Part shown: positions 1-11,456 of the stretch, piece by piece
How positions within the stretch are numbered: position 1 is the stretch's first letter
How the letters are laid out: each line of letters begins with the position of its first letter
Source: Sambucus nigra
Taxonomy: Eukaryota; Streptophyta; Magnoliopsida; Dipsacales; Adoxaceae
Length of the DNA stretch: 64,000 nt
Direction: 5' to 3'
Assembly: GCA_949130495.1 (NCBI GenBank)
Contig: OX422221.1
Coordinates: forward strand, 476,861,159-476,925,158
Made by a program: the position numbers and the translations under genes
The notes under the pieces: generated by a model
What the model was told of the DNA's origin: nothing
Databases searched by the model: none
Seen by the model: the letters and a program-made list of their open reading frames with translations, nothing else

Positions 1-1332
1 ACTTAAAGGAACCTATAAGGGTTTCATAACTCAATTGGGCAAAGATTGGAGTTTTGAAACCTCGTTAGAACCTGGGTATTCTCCTTCAAACGAGGTCGTT
101 CGATCGAGTTTCTCACTTCCAACGAACTCTAAAATATCGTTAGTAATCTCTTTGGAATTCTTGTTCGAAGTCTCGTTCAAACGAGGGCGTTCGAACAACC
201 TGGGCAGGTCTTTGGACGAGAATTCTGAGAGCGTCCTATCCTCCAAAAATCACATTTTTCCTAAATTACTTAACAACCAAATCACTTCAAACTTATTCTA
301 ATACAGATTTAACCACTCCAAACCATATCCCCTAGTATTAGAACATTTTCCCATTCGTTTTTAACATCAAATACCTAAAATTATAGCATGAATTTTGGTT
401 TCCCATAACCTCCATTAATAACCATTTAATCCTAAATTTAATTTCATGAAATCAACATATACAACCCAGAATTATCATACCCAAAACATGAATAATTAAC
501 TACATGCAAACCTATACTCCCAATTCAAAATATAATCCAATTTCAGTCTCAAATTCTCAGCATCAAGGTTAATTCATCAATTATTAGTAACATGAATCAT
601 ATATGCTCTAAAATTCAGCAAGATAAACACTTTCCTTTTTGCGAACTTCTGAATTTCTGAATGAATTTAGTATGGGGATGATACTCTCTTCACGGTCTAT
701 GCGTTAGTATGATTTCCGATTGAAGAACTTGAATCCTTAGCCCAAATCACCTATGGAGTTCTTCCTCTCCCTCTTAGGTTCTCTCTCTTTCTCACGTAGG
801 TTTGGAAACTGTCAGATAGCTTAATGCCTACATTATTTCTCTTTGTAATTTCCTATTTTCGTCCATTTTAATTCCCAAAATTCTCAAAAGATTAAATTAC
901 CCCTCTGGGGTGTCGGTTTGGTCTAAATTGCTCCGAAAACCAAACAAAACACCCTAGTAGAGTTTTCTGACCATATCGGCCCTTCCGGACTCATCGGCGC
1001 ACTCAAAATGGTCATACAAGTTACTTAAAATAAATTATCTTTTTAACCCAATGAAGTAATACCGACACGATTCACATATGTGTCCTAATTAAGTGTATTA
1101 TAACTACCGTATTTTCCACTCCTGACCATAATTATATTATCTACTTTACTCGCTACGTATTATTCCACATAATTATCATCAATAAATACTCATTAATAAA
1201 TACTAACTCTCGTCACGCTAGTAATTATTTCATTTAAATCAGGATTAATTATAAATAAATTTTCTCCATTTACATTAATTAATCTTAATTCCATGATTAA
1301 AATTAAGTACCTAAAAAATATGGGGTATTAAA
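1..1332 (-). repeat. 3' LTR of the Tekay-like element (partial)
   Basis: Bases 1-1332 align almost throughout with 7316-8672, with one insertion of about 24 bases in the right copy near 7710. The match ends at the same GGGTATTA motif before the LTR edge; this copy ends ..TTAAA where the other ends ..TTACA. The two copies differ at very roughly one base in ten by eye, so the insertion is not recent. The rest of this LTR lies off the left edge. No gene is visible in it. Confidence 0.9.
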
Positions 1333-1346
1333 TACTTTCCCCCTAA
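1333..1346 (-). promoter_or_regulatory. Polypurine tract of the Tekay-like element
   Basis: On the minus strand the bases next to the 3' LTR read TTAGGGGGAAAGTA, a purine run directly before the LTR start. This is the expected plus-strand primer for reverse transcription and fixes the orientation of the element. Confidence 0.75.
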
Positions 1347-1384
1347 TAACATAATTTCGTCTCAAAATTTGGAAAAGAACAGAA

Positions 1385-2700
1385 TAAAGGTATACCCGGT
1401 AGGGATAACTCTGGATATTTATCACGCATGTCATCCTCATGCTCCCATGTAGATGCCTCTACATTATGATTTCGCCATTAACTCGTACTAACAACACGAT
1501 CTTTGACCTCAGTTTCGTCTCACTGCGATTTAGTATCGCAATTGGCCCTTCCTCATAGGAACTATCGAGCTGTAGATCAATCTCCTTTAAGGCAATATGG
1601 GTGTGGGCCAAGTCATTCCGGAGATATTTCCTCAGTAAGGAAACGTGGAATACATCATAAATTCTATACAGGTGCTTCGATAACCTAAGTCTGTAAGCTA
1701 CTGGACCAATCCCCTCAATAATGGGGAATGACCCAACATATCTCGGTGCCAACTTCCCTTTCTTTCCAAACCGCATTACCCCCTTCATAGGAGGTACTCG
1801 TAACAACACCTGATCCCCAACACCGAACTCCCTGAAGAATCTTTTGGCATCAGCATAACTCTTCTGCCTATCCTGAGCAACCTGAGTGCGACAACGTATC
1901 AACTTAATCTTAGCCGAGGTCTCTTGAATAACCTCTGGCCTAAGTATCTTTTTGTCCCCCACCTCGAACAAACATGCTGGGGAACAACAAGGTCTACCAT
2001 ATAAGGCCTCAAACAGAGCAATGCCAATGGTAAACCAGTAGGAGTTATTATTAGCAAACTCCACCAATGGAAGTTACTGCTCCCATACCCCTCGAAAATC
2101 AAGGATACACCTCCACAACATATCCTCCAACATTTGATTTGTCCGCTCTGTCTGTCCATCCGTCTGTGGGTGATAGGTCGAACTCAACCATAACTCCGTA
2201 TCCATGGCCCGCTAGAAACTCTCCCAAAATTTGGTCACAAAAATCTTATCCCGATCGGACACAATATCAAGGGGCATCCCGTGGACTCTCACAATCTCAA
2301 TAATGAGGATCTGAGCATACTGCTCTAGAGTATAATCAATCGGGGCTGGCAAAAAATGTGCTACCTTGGTTAATCGATCCACAATAACCCATATGGAATC
2401 ATGACTCCTCTATGACGTAGGCAGCCTTGTGATGAAATCTATGGAAATGCTCTCCCATTTCCATATACGGATTTCTAATGGTTGTAGTAATCCTCCAGGT
2501 CTCTCATAGTTTGTCTTCACTAGCTGACAAGTGGTAAACTTCGACACAAACTCAGCGATGTTCGTCTTTATACCACTCCACCAATATTGTTGCCTCATAT
2601 CCTGTACATCTTATCCCCTCCAGGATGTATGGCAAACCGTGAACTGTGTGATTCATCCATCACTACATGCCATAGCTCCTCCCCCCTCTAGAACTACTAG
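1385..2700 (-). pseudogene. Integrase with C-terminal chromodomain-like segment, Tekay-like pol, broken
   Basis: Integrase inserts retroelement cDNA into the host genome. Reading leftward: the zinc-binding region and first catalytic aspartate (motif SIDFITRLP, about 2410-2430), the second aspartate in VSDRDKIF near 2255, and the glutamate in a GQTERTNQ context near 2145 are all recognisable. The longest open piece (1459-2067) holds the C-terminal region, ending in a YEEGPIAILNRSETKLR segment like Tekay chromodomains. A shift to another frame continues the chromodomain (EASTWEHEDDMRDKYPEL) to about 1385. Stops interrupt the catalytic core near 2210 and 2070. The three catalytic acidic residues seem to be kept even though the reading frame is lost. 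Confidence 0.85.
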
Positions 2701-4620
2701 TATTCCATTAAAGTGTAAACACCCATCCGAGCTCATGAAGAAGTACTCTGCTCCCTCGACTAGAAGATGGATAATTTGATCCTGACAGGACAAATTTATT
2801 GCATGAGCCTGTATCACCCTGGTAACTATCTCCGGTATAATTCTCAACACCGACACGAATGAGCGGGCAACTGCATCTTGATGCACGAGTTCTTTCCATT
2901 TCACCTTCCACACCTCAGCCACCTCACCTTCTGGACTATGTCTCAATGCGTCTGCTACCACGTTAGCCTTCCCTAGGTGGTAATGGATTTTGAACTGGTA
3001 GTCCTTCACAAATTTAAGCCACCTCCACTGACGGATATTCAGCTCCCACTGTGTGATTAGATACTGTAGTGACCTATAATCCGTGAATAGGCGAAACTTC
3101 TCCTTCAAGAGATAATGTCTCCATATCCGTAATACAAACACGACCGCCACTCCAAGTCGTGGGTGTGGTAACTCCTCTTTTGAGGCTTAAGCTTATGGGA
3201 AGAAAAAGTAATCGCCTTATCCTCCTGCTAAAGCACACCCCCAAGTCCTAGTAAGGACGCATTAGTGTAAACCAGGTATTGCATCCCTAGCATGGGTAGG
3301 GCTAGAACTGGTGTTGAAGTCAGCTTTCCCTTTAGTTCGTCAAAATCCAACTGACAGGCATCATCCCATATGAAAGGTACCCCCTTGCGAGTCAAGTTTG
3401 TCAATGGACCCGCTATCTTCGAGAATCCCCGAATAAACTGCCTGTTGTATCCTGCCATCTCAATAAACTATGTATCTCAGTCAGCGTCGTGGGTTGTCCC
3501 CATTCCCTCACCACTGACACCTTCCCTAGATCTATCTATATCCCTTTCTCATTAACGATGTTTCCTAAGAACTAAACCTCTCTCATCCAGAACCCACATT
3601 CCTCATATTTCGCATACAACTCATGCTCCCGTAGTCTGTAAAATCATCCTAAGATACTCGACATGCTCCTCCTCAGTCCGCGAATAAATTAGAATGTCAT
3701 TAATGAAGAGAATAACAAACTGATGTAACAACTCTCTAAACACTTTATTCATCAAGTCGGTTATCCCAAATGGCATAACCCTGAACTCATAAGATCCATA
3801 CCTCATCAGAAAAGCAGTCTTAGAGACATCCTGCTCCCTAACACGTAAATGATGGTACCCTGACCTCAAGTCTATCTTTGAAAAATAAGAATCTCCCCTC
3901 AACTGGTCTAATAGGTCATCGATTCGGGGTAGCGGATATTTATTCCGTATCGTGACCTTATTCAACTCTCGATAATTAACACATAATCATAATGACCCAT
4001 CTCTCTTCTTCACGAACAACACAGGAGCACCCCAAGGCGAGGTACTCCTACGAATAAAACCCCAACCCAATAACTTCTCGATTTGATCTTATAGCTCCCA
4101 CATCTATGCACAAGCCACACGATAAGGTGCATGGGCTATCAGCTGAGTGCCTGGCATCAAGTCTATCATAAAATCTATCTCCCTACTGGGAAATAATCCC
4201 GGTATGTCCTAAAATACATCAGCAAACTCACTAACAAACAGAATCGAATCAACCGGTATCACCACTCCCCCCGGTATGGCAAACACTATACTACGGCTAT
4301 AGTAATAAATCATAGCCCTATACGTAACTAGACAATCCATCCCGATAATAGCGTTATACTCGTGCAACTCTAAGACAAGCATATCGGTCGATAGAAGAAA
4401 TCTCCCAATATCTATGCCTACTCCCTCGACATATAAAGAATATCAAAGACCCATAACCCATTGGTGAGTCTACACTGGTAACTGTGCTATATGTCGTGTC
4501 TAATAACTCCGTGGCACGTGCAAAAATAGTTTCAATGAAATAATGTGAAGCCCTCGTGTCAAATAATCTCCTCCCCATAGTCCCCTAGATATAAAACATA
4601 CCCTCGATTTTGGGTAGGGC
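2700..4620 (-). pseudogene. Protease, reverse transcriptase and RNase H of Tekay-like pol, broken
   Basis: Reading leftward: a retropepsin with LFDTRASHYF at 4545-4575, where families normally have DTGAS (Gly to Arg). RT begins near 4130, with [15 protein letters not shown] followed by [15 protein letters not shown] and [10 protein letters not shown]. The catalytic box reads FINDILIYS near 3700, so the first aspartate of the usual DD pair has become Asn. The RT connection and RNase H start lie at 3228-3458, where VYTNAS replaces the usual YTDAS (catalytic Asp lost). RNase H continues to about 2800 with [11 protein letters not shown] and ANVVADAL. Frames change several times. With protease, RT and RNase H all altered at key residues, the enzyme would be inactive even without the stops. 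Confidence 0.85.
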
Positions 4621-4639
4621 CTGATGAACCGCGACCTCA

Positions 4640-5590
4640 TGGACGTTGTAGACATGCCCATACTGCAACTATCTCGGCTGCATCGGAGCTGATAGAATGG
4701 CTGGCAAAGCTGGTACCTGGGGTGGTGCTAGGAGGGCGGCTAGAAATAGCGGTTGTTGGGACTCCTGACGAGAGTCATATTGCTACTGCTGTAGGTCTCT
4801 ACCCCTCTGAGGACAATCCTAACGTTTGTGGCCAATGTTTCCACAAGTAAAGAACCTCCCTGGAAAGTGTCTTCCCTTCTTCCCGTACTGCTGGGGTGTC
4901 TTTCCCTTATCCGGACAATCCTGCCTTCTATGACCCATCCTGCCACAATTGAAGCACCTACCAGAAAAATGTGTCTCATTACGATTTTGTAGATTTCGGC
5001 CCTGTTGCTCAGTTCCACCTCTTCCTTGGCCCTGCTGAGTATCTTGATGAAAAATAATAGCAGGTTGAGGACAGTCCCTCCACTTGTGACCCTGTTGTAC
5101 ACACTTATAGCAGAGTCTTGAAAGTTTTTTCTTTCTTTAGCCTTGCTGCCCTTGCTAGTCAGGTCGGAGTTTTTCTCCAGTATGATCTGGACAAGTTTGA
5201 TGTTTATGACCGTCTCTTCCATAATTAAAACACCTTTTTATGACATCATTATACCCCTAGCTTTGTTGACCCTGACGTTTTTGGCTCTTTATGCAAATTC
5301 TATTAACTTTGTGGTATTTACTACCCTGAGGAACTTGTTGTTACGGTATTGGTGTCTTCCCAAAAGTGTTAACTCAAATCATGTCAAATTGACTATCCTC
5401 TCTTGTTCTTTTGCCTCCTAGAAGCTGCATACTGCGATCTTGGTACTATAAGATTGTAGTGCTAACTGCTTGTGCCACAATACCTATTATTTTATAGATT
5501 GATACTCTCTCCAAGGGGTACCTGAGGTATAAGCTGGCCTTGCTCATTGACTCCCCCAACAGTGTTAACTTGTCCTTCTTGACGTGCCAT
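4640..5590 (-). pseudogene. Short gag with four tandem CCHC zinc knuckles and no visible capsid core
   Basis: A plausible gag start (MARQEGQ) is at about 5590 on the minus strand, 180 bases after the primer site. Only about 120 codons separate it from the first zinc knuckle, too short for the capsid domain usual in this family. Four CCHC-like modules then follow: 5187-5231 (second Cys changed to Tyr), 5072-5113 (CYKC..H..C, complete), 4916-4957 (CFNCGRMGHRRQDC, complete) and 4812-4853 (first Cys lost, one stop). Zinc knuckles bind retroelement RNA. Stops and frameshifts occur between modules. Most Tekay gags have one or two knuckles, so four is unusual. Confidence 0.7.
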
Positions 5591-5767
5591 CTGAAAGTTG
5601 AAATGGACTGAATGAGTTCAACATTCATATAAATAAATCACAGAAGTATGAATTTCTAATGCGTAAGGATGAATACAACATTCCTAATGTTAGGGTTATA
5701 TATCAAAGAAAGCTATAGGGAAAGCATAATAAGCCGAACAGATACTAAGGACTCTAGAACCTGATGA

Positions 5768-5777
5768 TCTGATACCA
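5768..5777 (-). promoter_or_regulatory. Primer binding site (initiator Met-tRNA type)
   Basis: The minus strand reads TGGTATCAGA immediately inside the 5' LTR, separated by two bases. This is the classic complement to the 3' end of plant initiator Met-tRNA. It fixes the LTR inner edge at 5780 and the minus orientation. Confidence 0.85.
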
Positions 5778-5779
5778 CT

Positions 5780-8672
5780 TGTGACACATCGCCTAATTAA
5801 ATATTGGGTGATCAGTCCTTTATTAAATTATAACAGAATATCCAGTTGGTTCAGATTATGCATTACTATCGAAAACTTTATTACTAAACACTAACCACCT
5901 AATATTTAAAAAGGGTGATGTCAAAATTTTAACTTTTAAATTTTATAACTAGGTTACGACATAATTAAACATTCACCATTCACATCAATCTCATATGATA
6001 ACAAGCAATTGCAATAATAAATGAAACTGGAGAAAACATTTCCAGTCTATGTCCCAAATACAATAATCCAACAGAAATAAACTCAACAACTAAATAAAGT
6101 AAATAACTGAATCTAAAATTTCTGAACATCTAAATAGGAAAGAGGTAACATTTCCAAACTGATGAAATAACTCAGAAGGAAGAAATAATAGACATAGAGG
6201 CATCTACTACCAAGATCCTATAACTTCCACATCAGCTACAACTCGTTGAGTGAATGGATCTCCTATGCTTGGTGTCCCTATGACTGGACACCTAAAAAGA
6301 ATTTGGCAAGAAAAGAGATTTGCAGAAGACAGGTGAGAGCCCGAGTTGAAAATAGTTAAAAAATCAGCAAGTGCCTAAAATGAGTTTATAGCATATATAT
6401 TACTCATGTTAAGTTATCGTACTCACTTGAGATGTTTGCCTCTCATCTAATGTGCACGCCAAACATTCCATCAGACCCTACTAGTTTCTATTCCCATGCT
6501 AACTAGTCCCTTCCCATCTAACATCTAATCATAGCCTAACATCATTCCCATGTATTTATCTCGCAATATATATAATACCTATAATCATGCGCCCTTTCAA
6601 TTTAATATATGTAAAGTGTTTACCAACTTAATTCATTCCATATTCCTTTACTATACATGTCTACTTACATCACAAGGTAGGTAGTATCATAAGTATATAT
6701 ATATATATATACACATACGCTCTATTATATATATACTATACTTCACCCCGAGACATAGCCGCAGTGCATGCATACTCTGCTATCATGTCCTCGTGCATCG
6801 CTCAGTGCATAAAGGACTAAAGGTTCAATCTCTCACAAACCATCAAAATAACTACACATATTGGAGGCGAACATAGTTCCAATCCGATGGACTACGCACA
6901 TACCTACGCACCCATACGATCGTCATCATTATCATTCTCACAGATAGCATGTACCTAGGTTCCATACTCTAGTGGTACAAATAAAAATCCCACCCGAATG
7001 CTCCTTAAGGCATGATTGTCCACAACGCGCGACCTCCGCTCAATAGCAAGCAGCGTATGTATGTCACACACATAATATTCAATTGATAATACACACACAA
7101 CTTATTATATTCATTAAGTATTCACACAACCTAGGTTCTCAAATTTATGTAGTATATTCGTCCCTACTACCCAAAATACTTTAACTACTTGATTTATCTC
7201 TCTATTGTATATACTCTTTAAGGTCCTCTCATTCCAACCCGTTCCCTTAGTAGTTACAAATTCCTTTTACTACTAAATTATGAAAATAGGCTACTCTATA
7301 ATAGCGTAGGTCATATTCTCTCACTAAAAGGAATCTAGAAGGGTGTCATAACTCAATTGGGCAACGATTGGAGTTCTGAAATCTCGTTAGAACTTAGGAA
7401 TTCTAGTTCAAACGAGGTCGTTCGAATGAGTTTCTCACTTTGAACGAACTCTAAAATATCGTTAGTAATCTCGTTGGAATTCTACATCGAATGAGGCCGT
7501 TCGAATGACCTGGGTAGGTCTTCGAGCGAGAATTTCGAGAGCGTCCTATCCTACAAAAATTTTGTTTTTCCCAAATTACTCAACAACCAAATCACTTCAA
7601 ACTTATTATAATACAAATTTAACAACTCTAAACCATATCCCCTAGTATTAGAACACTTTTCCATCCATTTTTAACATCAAATCCCTAAAATTATAGAATG
7701 AATTTTGGTAAATTTTCTCATTTCATCAACAAGCCCTAGATTCCCATAACCTCCATTAATAATAATTTAATCCCAGATTTAATTTCATGAAATCAATATA
7801 TGCAACCCCCAATTATCATTCTGAGAACATGAATAACTAACTATATGCAAACCTAAACTCCTAATTCAAAATATAATCCAATTTCAGTCTCAAATTCATA
7901 GCATTAAGGTTAATTCATCAATTGTTAGTAACATGAATCATATATGCTCTAAAATTCAGCAAGATAAACACTTGCCCTTTTGCGAACTTCTGAATTGCTG
8001 AATGAATTTGGTATGGGGATGATCCTCTCTTCGCAATCTACACGTTGGTGTGGTTTCCGGTGGATAAACTTGAATCCTTATCCCAAAGCACCTATGGAGT
8101 TCTTATTCTCCCTCTTTGGTTCTCTCTCTTCCTCACCTAGGTTTGGAAACTATCAGATAGCCTAATGCCCATGTTCTTTCTCTTTTTAATTTCCTAATTT
8201 CGTCCATTTTAATTCCCAAAATTCTCAAAAGACTAAAATACCCTTCCGGGGTGTCGATTTGGCCTAAATTGCCCCGAAACCAAAATAAAACACCCGAGTA
8301 GAGTTTTTTTATTATCTCGACCCTTCCGGACTCATCGACGCACTCAAAATGGTCATAAGAGTTACTTAAAATAATTATTTTTTTAAATCAATAAAGTAAT
8401 ACTGACACGACACACATGTGCGTCCTAATTAAGTGTATTATAACTACCGTATTTTTCACTCCCGGCCATAATTATAATTTCTACTTTACTCGCTAAGTAT
8501 TATTCAACATAATTATCATCAATAAACACTCATCAATAAATATTAACTCTCATCACACTAATAACTATTTCATTTAAATCCGGATTAATTATAAATAAAT
8601 TTTCTCCATTTACATTGATTAATCCTAATTCCATGATTAAAATAAAGTCCCTAAAAAATACAGGGTATTACA
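5780..8672 (-). repeat. 5' LTR of the Tekay-like element, complete, ~2.9 kb
   Basis: On the plus strand it runs from TGTGACACATC to ..GGGTATTACA, so the minus-strand start is TGTAATACCC. The right 1.36 kb matches the partial copy at 1-1332. The segment 5780-7315 has no partner in the window because the other LTR is cut. It includes a short (TA)n run near 6690 and several TTCGAA-centred palindromic words around 7385-7550. No gene is seen in these 2.9 kb; short open frames here have no family resemblance. Confidence 0.88.
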
Positions 8673-9693
8673 TGTTATTTTAAACTTGAATACACAGTTG
8701 TCAATGGTGTATTCAAGCTTACATATTTAATCAGGCTTAACTAATAACCATCTTAATCTAACATGAATTTGCGGTTCACAACAACGAATTGAATGCTAAA
8801 GTTGACATATAAAAAAATTCTAGATTAGCATTTAGGAAAAAGATTTTTTTCAATTGTTACAAAATATACTCAAATAGTACGAACTTTTTTCAAACACATA
8901 GAGTAACCTTTAAGAAAAGTATTTGCATTGGATAAGTGAATATAAAATATGTTTGCCATGTTAAAGTTATAATTTGTAAAAATTTAAGCAAATATTGTCA
9001 TAATTTTAGTTAGTACATGGTTTAACATCTTCTAAAATGTATTTGAGAAACAATAGAAAAAATAATTTTTGTTAGAGGTGGAGAAGTTTGGAAGGAGTTT
9101 AATGGCCGTCGAATATGGAGAACGGTTGTAGGAGTTGGAATTGTTGGCGTAGTTGGGAAATAGTCGGAACTTTCTCTCTCATCTTTTTTGTCAACCTTGA
9201 CAATTAACGGGGGGCTACAAATAATTGGAACAACCTATAATTCATACATACATTTTGAGTCTCCATTTTAAACGTCTATTTTTTACTTCATTTTGTCCCA
9301 CTAAATATTCCACTTTTATATTGGTCGTACAAAAAATTGATTTGTTTGTAAGCATAATCTATACTACCTATCGTGTACACGCCTACGCATGTGTAATTGT
9401 TCGAAAAGAGAAGAGCGAGTCTCCATAAAAAGAACATGGACGATGACTTAAAAAATTATTTATCATGATTTAAATAGAGATTATCATCCATGAAGTTGTT
9501 CATGTGGGACTGTAGGACAATACAATTTATATATTCACCTGCATACTTATATTTGAGGTTATTATTAAGTAAGGGTAATATCGATGTTGTGCACAAAATC
9601 TTCCATCCAATGATTAAAGATATGTGGCATGGAAACCCATAAAAAGCATATGATACAAGCAAGGACTACCAAAAGGCATTGGCCTGTGCATAA
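8673..9693. other. AT-rich spacer without recognisable genes
   Basis: About 1 kb of AT-rich sequence with only short random open frames. I recognise no element ends, repeats or gene motifs here. Confidence 0.6.
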
Positions 9694-10448
9694 TGATATG
9701 GTCTAGTACCTTCCTAAGTTGCGGATTATACTACCAGGCTTATACTTTAACTCACAAGGACTCGGCTTAAAGTCTCACAAGGCCACAACCTAGTACATCA
9801 AAGGTCATGGATATAAAACCTCAGTATAACTTCAATGTGAAAGGTCATGAACCCTAACAAATCAATAAAAAACTCTCAGTTTTTCACCTTCTAAATCACA
9901 TAACTTTAATCCACAAGTCATATGGTCTAACACGCGAGGCTCATAACAGGCTCTGATAAATAGAGGTGCTCACTTCACATTAAGTTAGCAACTGCCAGGT
10001 AGCGAAACTCTGCACAATTTTCTTTTGCTTCTCTCTATATCGAAGTCTACACTCCGGTCTCTGACTCCGACAACCTCAAACAACAATAGTTGTGGCCTCA
10101 TAGAAGATTAAACTATAAGGCCACGACCTTATTTACACAGTTGTATTTACGTTATACATTTAGTCCATCTATCTACTATAAGTCCACAACCTTACTTCCA
10201 CAGTTGCATTTATGTTATACCTCCAGTCCATCTATCTACTCTTGTATGACTAATATGACCCTAATTTTGTAATAATTTTGCAGATCTAATGAGAAGGAGG
10301 ATTGACAGTGGACATAGGCTTACTTAATAGCCGAACCACTCTAAATCTTATATTTCTCTCTTATTATCTCTCTTTTACCCTTTTTAAACTTATGTGTTGA
10401 GTATAGCTTTGATGGCATGGTTTACAATAGTGAAACCATTTTTAGACA
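9694..10448 (+). repeat. Eroded Tat-like LTR with adjacent primer site
   Basis: The segment starts TGATATGG, similar to the TGATATGCCC start of the Tat LTRs at 22440 and 33567. Near 10307 it contains CAGTGGACATAGGC followed by a GAACCAC motif, matching the LTR signature at 23257-23285 (CAGTGGACGTAGACC, then GAACCAC). It ends near 10448, and about ten bases later TGGCATCGTCTATGG (10458-) resembles the TGGCGCC-type primer site at 23417. A TATA-like ATAAATAG occurs near 9957. It looks like an old LTR of a related Tat element. I found no convincing second LTR. Confidence 0.45.
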
Positions 10449-11456
10449 AAAATAGATTGGCATCGTCTATGGAAAATGAACTTTTCTATATAGTTTCTTA
10501 TAATCGGGTCCAATACGCCTAGTTTTATCCATATCTACATTTTCTGGGTTGAAGTTTGGTGTCTAGACCCTAATTTGTTTATCAACCCTAGTTAAGGTTC
10601 CTTATACTTTTTAGATTTGTTTTCACAAGCATGTTTAGGGTTTTTTGGTCCGATCTACATTCCCCGTTGATGTTTCAGACAATTTTGATTGCATTTTCTT
10701 TTCTTTTCTCCTTTGTTCTTTTTTTCCCTTTTCCTTTTTATGTGTTTCAATTTTTTCTTTTTCTTTTTATTTTTCAATGCATTTTTCCTTCGAAAGTAAA
10801 AATGAAGATATTTTTACATTCGGAGTTTCAATCACTCTTTGCTGAAATATAATGGAAAATGTGGGGATATGGGACATATGGATGGGTGGGATATATGTAT
10901 TGGTGTTAAGGGTATAGATGAAAAGATTTTTTTGTTCTGAAAAAATTACAAGACACATGTATCTTGCAACTCAAAAGTGACATCGTTCTCCGTGGTTACA
11001 CTAAAAATGAGGTCATGAAATGACTTTAGTGCAGTAGCCAAATAAAGTTGAGTCAACTTGTGACTTGAAGAATGCATACAATCCCTAAAAAATATGAAAA
11101 ACTCAAAAACTCACGTGTCTAAGTCTCCATTAGTGATCCATTAAAGTTCTCTTGAGAATTTTCACACTCTTCAGCTTTAAACTGTTATGACGTGATAAGT
11201 GCACAAAAAGTGTTGAGTCTAGGAATTCTAGTGCAAACATGCCTTATGAGGTATTACTTAACCTTTTAAGATTAAAGTATGACTTCAAGTTCGAACATGA
11301 GTATTTCTAAACTCTAAAAGAAACAGATTATGGATAAATAATGTCAAAAATGAGAAGAGAATCGTATAAATAGGTTTAAAATGTTTTTTTTATAACAAAA
11401 ACTTTCAAAATAGGTACGATTTTGATAAATCTCCCCCCCCCCCCCCCCCCCCAAAC
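10449..11456. other. AT-rich spacer with a poly-C run, no gene seen
   Basis: Follows the eroded LTR. It includes T-rich stretches near 10680-10780 and a run of about 20 C at 11433-11452. Open frames here are low-complexity and match nothing I know. Confidence 0.5.

Larger units (their letters stand above)
1..8672 (-). mobile_element. Ty3/gypsy chromovirus (Tekay/Del-like), minus strand, cut by left window edge
   Basis: The element reads leftward: 5' LTR (5780-8672), Met-tRNA primer site, short gag with zinc knuckles, protease, RT, RNase H, integrase with a chromodomain-like tail, polypurine tract, and a 3' LTR that continues beyond position 1. The internal region is about 4.45 kb and the complete LTR about 2.9 kb. 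The LTR starts TGTAATACCC on the minus strand and the integrase ends in a chromodomain-like segment, as in the Tekay/Del clade of chromoviruses. All coding parts are broken, so this copy is not autonomous. Its target duplication cannot be tested because the left end lies outside the window. Confidence 0.9.

Noticed and set aside
5768..5777. tRNA gene at the primer sites
   Set aside because: Only the 10-18 base complement of a tRNA 3' end is present at each primer site; no cloverleaf sequence nearby.
11433..11452. Poly-C run as a polypurine tract of a minus-strand element
   Set aside because: No LTR pair could be matched on either side; a homopolymer run alone is not evidence.
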